Under the pieces are notes generated by a model that was given only the letters and a program-made list of their open reading frames with translations, was not told where the DNA came from and did not search any database. From Desmodus rotundus (lineage: Eukaryota > Chordata > Mammalia > Chiroptera > Phyllostomidae), in the NCBI RefSeq assembly GCF_022682495.2, contig NC_071390.1, positions 151,876,583-151,940,582 on the forward strand: a DNA stretch of 64,000 bases. Direction: 5' to 3'. Of this stretch, positions 44,690 to 58,371 are shown in pieces. Position 1 is the stretch's first letter. Each line of letters starts with the position of its first letter. A program made the position numbers and the translations under genes.

Positions 44690-47600
44690 TTTGGTAGACT
44701 GTGGTGCAGTTCAATAAAATATGTTAGCAAGGGTCCGGCAAAAATAACGCCCCCCTTATTACAAACTCATAAGCATGTAATTCTGTAACATCACAGCGTC
44801 GCTCTCAAGCACGCCAGATGGCATTTTAGGTGAAATATTAAAACTACAAATTATTACAGCCATACATTACCCTACCAACCACACTCACACTGGCATTACT
44901 TCTGCTGGACCCTGTATGAAGAACTACGGTAAAACAGGTTTGGTCAAGTTTTGGAATGAATATTTATATGCTTTTCCTGGAACTGATTTTTCAGTAGTAG
45001 AATCCATTTATACACGATGACAGTTGTGACATCAGTTAATAAAAAATTACTTTTAACCATGACTATGATGCCCAATTCATTAAAAATACAAACACAATCT
45101 CCTCCAATGTAAGTGATTGATTACCCATGGAATTGTGTGTTTCATTATAATTTACTATATTTCTCTCACTTTCAGTAATAAACATAATTTTTATAGGAAA
45201 AACCAATTAATGGTGTAAAGATACAAACAATACAGATATTTTTTAAAAATCAAGGAATGTTTGCAATCAGGAATTGAAAATCTGGGTCAAGCTTTTAATA
45301 GCAATTAGCACAGGCCTCTGTTTAAAAGCAAAACATATTTATAGGGGCAAAATATTTCCTCATCTTAAAAAGAAAACTACCCTTCCACTGAATATTCTGT
45401 GACCATGTTCGGTCAGCACTGAAATATTTCTCGATTGCAGGATCCCCACGTGAAATGCAGGGTCATTTCCACCTTTATATTTCTTAATATTTTTATTTTT
45501 TTAAAGCAGTGCATCTTTATCATTTTCAAAATCGTAAGAAATAATGCTTTACTTTCTGTCTTTTTAAAAAGAAAACATTAAAGTTACCCAGTGCAGATAA
45601 AGAACTGGTTTGAAATTGGCATCACTGAGCGTAGTTTTAACCAAGTTCTATTATGTAAGGTCCATGAGTGAAATCTGTTGTTTTCAGAATAGTAATCAGA
45701 GGGCCGTTTCATTCAGTCTCTGCAGACTTACATTTAAGATCATGCAAAATGCAAACTGCATCAGGGGTTGCTAACTTTGCTTCACGCCCCGGCGAACACC
45801 CAGCCCCAGGTTAGTTTCTCCAGCACCTCCACTGCTTTTGAACCCAAAGCTGAACTTTGACACAGCAAATACTTCTCAAGAGCCTCCATATTTGCACTGG
45901 CCTCTAACAAGTTTAAGGAAACTTCTCATTCATTGATTTACAAGTATTTTGGCATTTAATTTTAAATGGTTCTTAAGTTTTTAGGTTGACGCGGGAGAAA
46001 AATTCAAACACGAAGGCTCTATCCCTCACTACTGAGACTAACTCCAACACGGAGGGCAGTGAAAACTTTCAAAAGCAATGTGGGGAACTAATTAAACAGT
46101 GTATGATTCTTGATCTTTTCCCACTCATCTATGAGACAAAAAGATGCGCATGACCAACTAAATATCCATCCTGCTTTGAAAATGCATTCATTTTCTCTGC
46201 TGGAAACTCTTACAAAATTGGCATTTTACTTGTTTCACATGCGCTATCTTTTTCTAACTCGACATCAATTAACAGCAGGTGAAATAGTTCCAGGAACGTA
46301 CCAATTTTGAGTAAACTGTAAATTTAGTACAAATAATCCGCACATGAAATAACCAGGGTAGAGAAAATATGACACGATACATTCCAACTTCATAAAGATC
46401 AAATATGATTTGGGTTTGTGTGTTTAAAAAAATCAACTAAGAAATTTATTAAAACCAATTGTAGGCAACTGGTGACAAGTGGCCGGGAGGGTAGGGGGAA
46501 TCTCACCATATCCAGAAATTAATAAAACACTGGAAAAACATGTAAATTTAATAATAAACCTTATGGTCAGGCTGTTTATTAAGGAGGCAACCACACATAC
46601 ACGTTCGGCTATAGAAACGTTTGCCAATCAAACTTCATGTGATTTAAAGGACCATGCGTAATGTCAAAATCTGATGCCTGTACATTCGGTAAAAAGTTAA
46701 TTTCAACATACACAGTCTAATCATTCTAGAGTTATACAAACATCTGGGGACACACGTATCTAATTTCCTTTCAAAAAAACTTTTTTTATAAAAGTGATGT
46801 ATTGAGAGAATAATTTTAAAAAGTATCTGACAATTATGAATGGCCCCAGTTTTACAAAATGTGATTTCCAGGGAATGAAAACTGAAAAAAGTCAACTCTT
46901 CAGAGAGTGTTTTATAGTACAAACAAGTTTTGTAGAAAAATGATCCAGCAAATGCTTGAGTTAAGAATATTTATATTTTTTCCAATTTTTACACTTTTAT
47001 TAACACACAAAAAAATAACATTCAAACACTGAGAAAATTAAATAACTTTGGAAGCAGAGCTCATATCTTTCTGCTTACATATAAGTGACAATTCTGGGCT
47101 GTTGGCACAAAAAAATAATCAACATTCATAAAACCCTTACTACCATATATCAAACATAAGTTAAAATCATAGGCACTAGTTTATCAAATCCACATTTCTC
47201 CTGTAAGACTAACCACAGTGAATCCTTGGATTTTCCCAAATAGAAAAATTGGCAATACACAAAGGCTTTCTAGTAAAAAAACAATTTTTCTTTTTAGGAA
47301 ACTAAGAGCCAATAGTCTGTGGTAGTACAACAGCAAGTAAAATAATACTTTACCCAACTCAGGTCAAAATACATTTTTAACGAGTGATGAAATATTTTAA
47401 TTAAAAAAAATAGACATTTTTTTCTGATGCAGCCTTTTAAAAACAAAGTTAAATAACCTGAATATTCCTTTTGAAACTGATAATCTAACTTAAAAATGTA
47501 ATGGGTGTTTCATAATAGAGTTCAAATTCATCTTAGTTATTAGATTGCAGCATATATATATTTTTTTGCAATGTTGCACTGGACTGAGACCTATTTTGTT

Positions 47601-49498
47601 TTGTGTAAATGTGGTTTTAAAAAGAGACAGTGGCTAGTTCTTTCCTTTACCTAGATTTTTACATGGGACACCCCCTCACACCCCCAAAGCTGATGTTTTT
47701 TTGATGTTGCTTCTCTGAAAAGCAACGTATTTTAGTTCATCATGTGGAATTCTGGTGCCATGGTTTCCTGAACCATCCCCATCGCCCTCAAATGCGAGGG
47801 TAAAACCTCTTCCCTGCGTCGCACGCCGAGACGCATTAGCACTGCTAGAGTGAATGACCCCTGCTGGCCAGCCCCATACAGACGCCCAAGGTGTCCCTCA
47901 CGGCAGAACGGGGGCCTTGGTTTTGAGTTTTATCATTCTCTCAACGCATCGACCTCAATGCCCTCCTGAACACCAAGCTTCCCATTTCTCAATTTCTTTT
48001 GCCAACTTACAGAATGTCTTTGACTAACAGGAAATAAACTTATGTTCAAATCTCTAAAATCCTCTAGGTGATCTGATTGCCAGTTAGTTTAGAACTATTC
48101 AAATTAAATATGTAAAAAATGGCCTCTCATTGTGAAAAAACGAGAGGCCTGCTGTAGAGGACGTTTTCGTCTGATAATAGCCTAAAAAAAAAGAAAACCC
48201 AACGACGACGAAGTAAGTGACTCCCAGGTACACATACGGGCCATTACAGAGCAAGTATTTAGGGTTAGAGCCACATGTAGTCACATGTACTGGGTTTCAT
48301 TTGTTACCAAAAATGCAAAAATTGATGTAAGGCAGAATCAAAGTCAAAAGGGACAGTATTTTCAAAGGGTGTTTTATACAGTGACTCAGTTTACAGTGGA
48401 TCCGACTGGGGAGGACCCGCAGGCTGCACCCCGGCCCCGACCCAGACTGCCGTGCCGTTCAACGGCAGCAACACCCGGGCGTTTCCAGAGAGTGTGTGAG
48501 TTAAGTGCATAGAAGTTCCCCTCTCTCACGGCATGCTTTTGTTCCGGGCTGTAAGCACTGAGGTGGTGTTATTGATATCAAGGATAAAGACACATACTAC
48601 CTGTTCTTTCCCATCATGGAAACATGCTAATAAAAACGAGATCTCTCAGTTCTGTAACAGGTAACAGCATGTGGAGAAGTTGGCTTCAATAGCAAAGGCC
48701 GTCTTTCCTGAGCCAGGAGCTACAAAGGTTAGAAAGATTGTACGACTGACACGAAGCCCTTTTGGCAATCGAAACAAACACATGGAATCTGACGTGTTGG
48801 TGCAACAAGGCGGACGCACGCCGCGACTCTGTCCGGCGGGGCTGATGCGTGAGCTACAGCCCCAGCTTAGGAGTAAGCAAAATGGTGTTTTTTTCCGTAA
48901 TGAATCTGCAAAGATAAGGTATGGAACTCCCCCAAATTCAGATATCAGGTTTTACATCTCCAGCCCCTATCCTCCTTTCTCTCAGTCTAGTTCCTTGGAG
49001 TACCAGTAAAATACTAGTGGGACATTTTAGATAATTAATCAGAATGTTAGTTCTCATTGACACAGACATTTATTGATACCATTTATACAGTAAATTCGGT
49101 TGAACGTGAGGTTTGGGTAGCTGGAATTCACCGTTTGCTTGTGCACAAAGGTACTCTCTCATTTACAGATGGGCATTTTCTCTTTGGCATCCATTAGGTT
49201 TTTTTTCGCCCAGATATTGGCCTCTGTCAATATTTAAAAATCAACTTAGTTTCTGTTAAATAAAACTAAAAGTGATTCTATGGAGAGTGATTGTATGATT
49301 ACCAAACACATCTGATGTTAAATGTCATTAAAGTGCTGATTGATCATCTCTGTCAGTTTGTGCTAATTAAGACAGAGAGGGATGGGATTTTACAAATCCC
49401 AAGAGTCTTATGTGGACAGTCTGCATATAAAAGTCGTCGGTCAGCCTGGTGAAGGGTGTCCATGAAGCTGTGCACCTCTGCATTCTTCTCTTTGCTGG
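44690..49498 (-). other. SLAIN2: SLAIN2 3' UTR and downstream flank (end not fixed)
   Basis: This is about 4.8 kb of AT-rich sequence free of recognisable SINE or LINE copies, in contrast to both sides, which fits a long conserved 3' UTR. Minus-strand AATAAA candidates lie near 49070, 47000 (7001-6996 in the last four digits of the coordinate), 46565, 46445 and 45497. No ORF in it looks coding. The true 3' end cannot be chosen from sequence alone. Confidence 0.55.
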
Positions 49499-51057
<1,559 letters not shown>

Positions 51058-51259
51058 TTATGTAACACTTGGTAACTCGGCATCAGTACACCTGTGTTCA
51101 CGAAAACCCATTCTATAGAAATGCAAGGAATGAAGAATATTTCTGGGCTAATAAAAGAAAAAGATGATTGGTAAGCCCTAAATAATCAAGTCCTCCCTCA
51201 AAAAGGTTGACTACCAGAGTGCTGACTAGAATTTAAGACACATTTTCCGCTTAAAGAAA

Positions 51260-51400
51260 CTCAAAAGCCATGATCCTCAAATCTGACTGTGCATCAGAAT
51301 CCTGAGGGACTTTTTTTTTAGAAGTATGGAAGTCCGAGGACTGCCCCCAGGGAATCTAATCTAGAATGGAACTTAAATATTAATTTTAAAGCCATCACAG
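51260..51400 (+). repeat. MER5A-like hAT MITE fragment
   Basis: It opens atcctcaaatctgactgtgc, then atcagaatcctgagggac, then a ggaatctaatctagaa-type end. This is consistent with a diverged MER5A. Confidence 0.45.
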
Positions 51401-51995
51401 ACGCTTTCTGCCATGAAGGCAAAACTGGGAAGGGGCTTAACCCCCCACTGTGAACTCCTGTAACATTAGACAGAATGTAGAAAACAGTCTTCAAATACTG
51501 GAGTACAGGCAGTACAGGGCTGTAATCCCCGGGAGAAGGAAATTATATGTGGTGTGTGCCCTGCGTACCTGTTTTTTTGTGGGGCGGGGGACTCTGGGAA
51601 CATGTTTTGGACTGTAGAGCAAGGAGAAAGATTCTGAGCAGATCAGTCATCTTCCTGAGTTGAGAAGGCAACAGTTGGAATTTGAGGGGCAGGGTACTTT
51701 AGAGGAGGGAGCTTCAGAAGACCACCATAACTCAGCTTAGGGGTCTTGCCTGAATACTGAGTCGTGCGCGCACTGGGTGAAGCTCCATGAGACTGGGCAA
51801 AGACAGATTGGAGCACTGTAAACTCAACAGTGTCCAAAGCTCACAGAGGACTAGGGAATGTGAGTTTCAGCCTGTTAGGGAATCCTTGCTGGACATCCAG
51901 GAAAATCAAGAGGCACTCCAAAAGGAATAAATTAGCTGTAGAATAAAGCTACTCTAAATCCACTTTAACAAAACTTAAAAACAAACCTCTAAAGC

Positions 51996-52203
51996 AAGGG
52001 TTAGCAAATTACCAGCTGTGGGCAAGTCAACTGTTTTTGTAAATGAAGTTTTACTAGAACATGGCAACCACCTGCGTGTTAATATATATTGTCTATGGCT
52101 GCTTTCCAGTTACAAGAGCACAGCTGAGTAGTTACAACCAGATAACTCACAATCCTACAATATTTCCTACCTGGCCCTTTAAGAAAACGTTTGCTGATCC
52201 CCG
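51996..52203. mobile_element. hAT-Charlie type non-autonomous element
   Basis: The ends caagggttagcaaattacc and aaaacgtttgctgatccccg form the imperfect inverted repeat of a very common mammalian hAT MITE. The body has ctgtttttgtaaatgaagtt and gtctatggctgctttcc. It has no coding capacity. Confidence 0.7.
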
Positions 52204-52239
52204 CAATAGAGGATCAAACCGATCCATGAATAACTGCTT

Positions 52240-52962
52240 GCCGAAACAAAGTCCAACACTATTTGAAAGAAGATAAAAATCCAGCACAGAACATGAAACT
52301 TCATAATGTCCACCATCCAATAAAAAAGGAGGAGCTATATAAAGGGACAGAAAAATGATAACCAAACCAGGATAACAATTAGTCAATAGAAACAGACCCA
52401 AAAGTTACAGGCTGACTGAGTTAGTAGACAAGGACTTTAAGAGAACTAATACACATGTGCTCGAGGATACAAAGAATAATATAAACATAACGAGGTGAGA
52501 AATACAATTTTTAAAAAAGATATAGAGCTTTTAAAGATGAAAAATTTACAATATATCCAAAATGCTTAGTTCACTGGGTGGGAATTAGTAGTTTAGATAT
52601 TGTGGAAGAGGCACCTGAAGACACAACAATAAGAATTATCCAAACTAAAGCATATAGAGAACGAAGAGTCAAAAATAAAATGATAAAGGCTCAGTGACCT
52701 ACAGGTCAGTATCACATGGTTTAACAGAGAGAGGGAGGGTATGAATGGGACGGAAAAGATTTGAAGAAAGAATTTTCTTCCACATTTGATGAAAACTATA
52801 AACTCACATAATCCAAGTAGTTAAAAAAAACCCTCCCCGATCAGGGCAAAAAATCAGGGAATACCACACCGAGGAACACCATGATTAAATTTCCGAAACA
52901 GAACAATAAATATAAAAATCTTAAAACTTTTTTTCTAAAAAAAAAAAAAAAAAAAAAAAAGA
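52240..52962 (+). mobile_element. Old HAL1/L1 ORF1-region fragment with poly(A)
   Basis: The phrases gatgaaaactataaactcac, gaggaacaccatgattaaat and agaattatccaaactaaagc resemble ancient HAL1. It ends in a long A-run (about 52937-52961). Confidence 0.6.
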
Positions 52963-53758
52963 AACAATCATGTCCTGTTACACAGTTTTCTCTGGTAGGA
53001 AAGGGAAGCTGTCCATTCAGCCCAAGTGCTCCTGAACTGCAAATTTCATGATCCTCATAGAAAGACTCTTTTTTACCTTTCCTAATCCATCTTGCCCTTT
53101 CTGCAGGTGACTATGAAAATGTTTCCTCAATTCCATTCTCCCTAGTTCCTCCTTTGCCTCCCTTGCCAGACAGTCTCTAACCAGGGTTCTTTACCGTTTT
53201 CTAGAGATTCACTGGATAACCGAGGTCCCAAGTCTCCCTCTCCTCCAGGCAGTGCCTAAGGGCGGAGCCCGGACTTGCTCCTTCCAGGACCAGCTCCAAA
53301 AGAGCCTCTTCAGCCCTAGCTTTTACTGTAATCAGGAGCCTTTCAACCAGAATTTTGTTTTGGTGGGGACATAGGTTTCAGATAGTAAAGTTCAGCAGAG
53401 GACCATGAGTTCCAAAGAGTAATTAGCAATAGTCTAGGGATTTGGAGACAGGTGGAAAGGAGGTTTAAGAGATGTGGTAAGCCACAGAGAATGACAACCT
53501 GGTAGATGAACTACGACCGAGGAGTCCCAGCCTCCTTTTTATGAGGACTGGTGTAAAGTGCAAGGTGAAATTAGGCGGATTATACTGATGACGCTGAGTG
53601 TGTTTTATTGCTACATGACAGTCTTGTAAGGATTAGAATAGATCCATAGCATTCTGAATATCTTACTCAAATCTTATCTTAAAAATAAGCTTTGTAAAAA
53701 GCATCTTTCCTTCTGGAAAAACTTCTGATCATCATTTTAACTATTAACAGTTATGCCA

Positions 53759-53998
53759 GAGCCCTGACCAGCGTAGCTCAGTTGGTTAGGTGTCATCAGG
53801 CAAACTGAAAGGTCGTCAGTTAGATTTCTACTCAAGACACGTGCCTGGGTTGCCGGCCAGTTCCTGGTTGGGGTATGCGTGAGAGGCAACCAATCAATGT
53901 TTCTCTCACACATCGATGTTCCTCTCCCTGTCCTTCTCCCTCCCTTCCCCTCTTTCTACAAGTGAATGAATGAATGAATGAATAAAATCTTTAAAAAA
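53759..53998 (+). repeat. VES SINE
   Basis: It has the head gagccctgaccagcgtagct, a duplicated pyrimidine part with acatcgatgttcctctccc, and a gaatgaatgaatgaat tail microsatellite. Confidence 0.88.
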
Positions 53999-54179
53999 TA
54001 GTTATGCCAGGGAAATGGTTATTTATTTGAATTAAAAAAAAATGTGAATCTGACTTTTTTCCACTTGGGAAAATGGGAATAGATGTATTTTTCCTTATTT
54101 CTCCTACTAGGTATAATTTAAAACCTTGGGCATTATGTATAAAACAAACATAAGAAGGCTCTGAAAGGCAGAGAGAAAA

Positions 54180-55265
54180 AATACCACCAGCATCGGTTGC
54201 AAGACATTAATTTGACAACTTAGATGAAATAAACCAACTCATCAAAACACACAAACTACAACTCATCTGCTGGGTAATAGATAGTTGAATCACCAAATAA
54301 CTATTAAGAAAATTGCTTTTGTAATTCGAAAACCTTGCAAAAAAGAAACCTCTGGGCCAGGTGGTTTCACTGGGAAATTCTGTCAAATGTTCAAAGGGGA
54401 ATGAACACTAATTCTACATACTCTCCACCAGAAAATAGAAGAGGAAGAAACATATTTCATTTATTTCATAAAGCTAGTATCACCCTGATATTAAAACCAG
54501 AAAGACAGTATCTCAAAAGAAAACTACACACCAATATCTCTCATGAATACAGACATAAAATTCCTTAAGAAAATATTAGCAAATAGAACTAAGTGATATA
54601 TAAAAATATATATACCATGATTTAGTGGAATTTATTTCAGGATGTAAAGTTGATTCAATATTTGAAAATCAATCAATGTAATCCGCCACAAAATGGGCTA
54701 AAGAAAAATCACTTGATCATATTTATTATGTAAAAAAATTTGACAATATTCAACATGTTCATGATAAAAATTCTCAGAAAAATAGGAATGGGGAAACTTC
54801 AATTCAATAATGAGCAGCTACAAAAAAGTATCTACAAGGTAATGTTATCCTCAACGATGAAAGACTAAATGATTCTTTTCTAAGATTCAGAACAAGGCAA
54901 TGATACATGTCTCACCACTCTTATGAAACACACTGCTGGAAGCTCTAGATGATAAGGAAAGGAAAGACAAGGAAATAAAAGGCACATAGGTTAGAAAGAA
55001 ACTGTCTCCATGATTGTTTACAAAGAAAATCCCAAGGAATCTACAAAAAAACAACTTCCAGAAATATTCAGTTCAATAAAGTCACAGGATGGAAGATTAA
55101 CATACAAAAATTGACTGTATTTCTATATAACAGCAATAAATGTACAAAATTCAAAATAAAAATGTAATACCATTTGCACTGCTCCCCCAAGAGAAAAAAG
55201 AAATATTTTGATATAAATTTAATAAAAACAAATCTCAGCAAATACCAAAGGTTAGGTGCAAAGAT
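54180..55265 (+). mobile_element. L1 ORF2 fragment, degenerate
   Basis: It shows L1 ORF2 order: ggtttcactgggaaattctg, agctagtatcaccctgat, tctcatgaatacagacat, then caatgatacatgtctcacc and agaaaatcccaaggaatct. It has many stops and indels and is an older subfamily than the copy at 57040. Confidence 0.85.
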
Positions 55266-56594
55266 GAAATGAGTAATATATGTGTAAATGGTTGGTAAAT
55301 AAAAGAGGAAATGTTTATTATAATTTACTACACAAATTGGAAAGCACATGACACCCACGCCTTCCTCATCTAAGGAAGGTGGTGCCTTCCAGCCTGCCGC
55401 AGCCGAGTTCTCTGGGAAGGTGCTCACTCAGCAGTGTCACTCAGGACAGCTCCCAGGCTGCCCTTACAAAGGAACATTAGGCTTTATTGCCCACATTGAC
55501 TATGACAGCACGTTATAATTTCTCCTCACGCATTTTGGATATCAAGAATTACACTTGCATCAAGGCGTAAAATAAAGTGCTATCTGCTCTGAGCAAAAAT
55601 TAGAACTCTATTTATAAAACTGACACATGACTGAGAATGCTAACCTTGGTGTCTAAATTAAGTCTTCTCTAAAATACAAGGGTGGGTGAAATGAGGATTT
55701 ATATTTTTAAAGTATTCATTTTTGTGTTTTAATAAGCATTGAATGAAAATCATTAGTTTGTTTTCTAATTAAGGCTTAGATAATTTAGCAGGCACTTAAA
55801 ACAACTCTGAAATGGAGAAACTGAGTAAATTATGTATTATTTTTAGTTTGATAAATATTCACTAAATAGAAAATGTTTTATAAATATATCTTACATGTAC
55901 CTAACCGCAAAAATGAGACATTCCAAGTGGTTGTCTTCACAGTGACAGGTCCACCGAAGTATAAATTGTGTAATTTAAAAAAATATGCAAATAGCTAATA
56001 AATATATGTTTGCAATAAAAATAACACATGCCAAACACAGGCCACCATGACTAATGGGGAGAATAACATTTACTAAAATACGTACGCCTTTCAATTATTT
56101 AACAAATAGAGACTAAGGACGAACATCCTTGCTTGTCAACCATCCTGTACTACATCACGTCATCCCAGTTGGTCCATGGTCTGTGTCACCAAGGGCAACA
56201 ACAGGTTACTGACATAATGGCTTAAAAACAAGTTCTGGTTACGAAAGGCCACAGAGAGGAAGTAAATATGATTCTACCATTATAAAGTTAAAAAATGTTA
56301 AAAGAGTTACTAGTGACTATTTAATCCAATCTTTATTCTGTACAGAGTAGGAAAATTGCTGTGATCAGAGATCAATTGAGCAAATAACCAGGGAAGTCAG
56401 GACTTGAACTCATGTCTCCCGATTCCTAGATTGGTATGCTTTAGTGGAAACCCAGAGAAACACCTCTGGGAGTAGATAAAGGCATAGAATCCTTTCATTT
56501 CTTCTTCCATTAGTATATTTCTTAAACACAAGAGGCAGAAGAAACCCCTGGGAATGGGCTTCACTAGCTTTTCTTCTGTATTTACAAAAAATGA

Positions 56595-57039
56595 AAGAAA
56601 TGAATACATAAGCTACCAGAAAACATTTGTAGAATTAGCAGCATTTTTCACAATAGGCAAAGAGTGGAAACAACTCAAATGTCCGCCAGTTGAGGAATAC
56701 AGAGAAAATGTGGTATATCACACAATGGAGTATTATTAGTCAATAAAAAGGAACACGCTACTAGTGTATGTTACAGTAACAACAAACTTTGGAAACGTCA
56801 TGCTAAGGTAAAGAAGCCGGTCACGAAGATCATATATTATGTGATTCCATTTATATGAAATACACAGTGACAGAAAGATTAGTGGTTGCAGGGGCTGAAA
56901 TAAGTGGGGAATGCGAGAGGCTAAAAATGGGTAGGGTGATTTTTATGGGGGTGATAAAAATCTCTAACATCAGACAGTGGCAATAGTTGCTAAACTCTGT
57001 AAATATACTGACTTGTACACTTTAAGAGGATATATTTTA
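56595..57039 (+). mobile_element. Old L1 3' end fragment
   Basis: The phrases ggcaaagagtggaaacaact, tcaaatgtccgccagttga and acaatggagtattattagtc are the L1 ORF2 C-terminal region. The copy is interrupted at its 3' end by the antisense L1 at 57040-57874. Confidence 0.75.
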
Positions 57040-57874
57040 TTTTATTTTATTATTTTATTTTATTTTTATTGTTATTCAATTACAGATGTATGCCTTTTCT
57101 CCCCATCCCTCCACCCCACCCCAGGTGAACCCCCCCCCTCCCCCAACCTCCACCCTCTGCCTTGGTTTTGTCCATGTGTCCTCTATAGTAGTTCTTGTAA
57201 TCCTCTCTTCCCACTGTCCGCCCCCCCCCTCCCCCTGCTCTGGCTATTCTTAGATTGTTCTTAACTTCAATGTCTCTGGTTATATTTTGTTTGGTTTTTT
57301 CTTCTATTGATTATGTTCCAGTTAAAGGTGAGATCATATGGTATTTGTCCCTCACCGCCTGGCTTATTTCACTTAGCATAATGCTCTCCAGTTCCATCCA
57401 TGCTGTTGCAAAGGGTATAAGCTCCTTCTTTCTCTCTGCTGTGTAGAATTCCACTGTGTAAATATACCATAGTTTTTGGATCCACTCGTTTGCTGATGGG
57501 CACTTCGGTTGCTTCCAGTACTTAGCTATTGTAAATTGTGCTGCTATGAACATTGGGGTGCACAGATTCTTTTGGATTGGTGTTTCAGTGTTCTTAGGGT
57601 ATAATCCCAGCAGCGGAACTTCTGGGTCAAAGGGCAGTTCCATTTTTAGTTTTCTGAGGAAATTCCATATTGTTTTCCACGGTGGCCTCACCAGTCTGCA
57701 TTCCCACCAACAGTGCACGAGGGTTCCCTTTTCTCCGCATCCTCTCCAACATTTGTTTGTGGATTTGTTTATGTTGGCCACTCTGACTGGTGTGAGATGA
57801 TACCTCATTGTGGTTTTAATTTGCATCTCTCTGATGGCTAGTGATGCTGAGCATCTTTTCATATATCTCTGGGC
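57040..57874 (-). mobile_element. Recent 5'-truncated L1 with 16-bp target duplication
   Basis: It is flanked by perfect copies of AAGAGGATATATTTTA at 57024-57039 and 57875-57890. The minus-strand 5' end starts inside ORF2. The frame 57862-57311 (183 codons) is uninterrupted to the ORF2 stop, with the conserved C-terminal features [20 protein letters not shown] and [22 protein letters not shown]-rich 3' UTR with C-tracts and an A-rich tail (plus-strand T-rich at 57040-57070) follow. The clean duplication and open frame mark a young insertion. Confidence 0.9.
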
Positions 57875-57890
57875 AAGAGGATATATTTTA

Positions 57891-58371
57891 AAAGTGGGAG
57901 ATGGGATAAAAAAGAATGAAAAATACCATTTGTGACAATATAGATGGACCTAGTGGGTATTATGCTAACTGAAAGAAGTCAGTCAGAGAAAAGAAATCAC
58001 ACACATGTATGATTTCCTTACATGTGGAATCCAAAGAACAAAATAAACGAACAAATGAAATTGGAACACACTCATCTACAGACACAGAGGACAGACTGAT
58101 GGGGGCCAGAGGGGAGGGACGCTGGGGGACTGGCTGAGAAAGGTGAGGGGATTGAGAAGCTCAGATGGGTAGTTATAAAACAGTCACGGGATGTAGAGTC
58201 CAGCACAGGGAATACAGTCAATAATATAATAACTGTGTATGATGCCAGGTGGGTACTGGAGATATTGGGAGTAACACTTTGTAAAGATGATTGTCTAACC
58301 ACTATGCTATATACCTGAAACTAATACAAAATAATATTGAATGTTAACTGTAATTTAAAAATAAAAAAATA
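57891..58371 (+). mobile_element. Old L1 3' end with A-rich tail
   Basis: The phrases atatagatggacctagtggg, gaaagaagtcagtcagagaa and gtctaaccactatgctatat, and a gaaactaatacaaaataata end before an A-rich tail, mark an L1 3' UTR. The HAL1 that follows has inserted into this tail. Confidence 0.75.

Noticed and set aside
55320..55490. GC-richer patch between L1 pieces as a possible retrocopy exon
   Set aside because: It gives no recognisable peptide and no splice or poly(A) hallmarks. Left unassigned.
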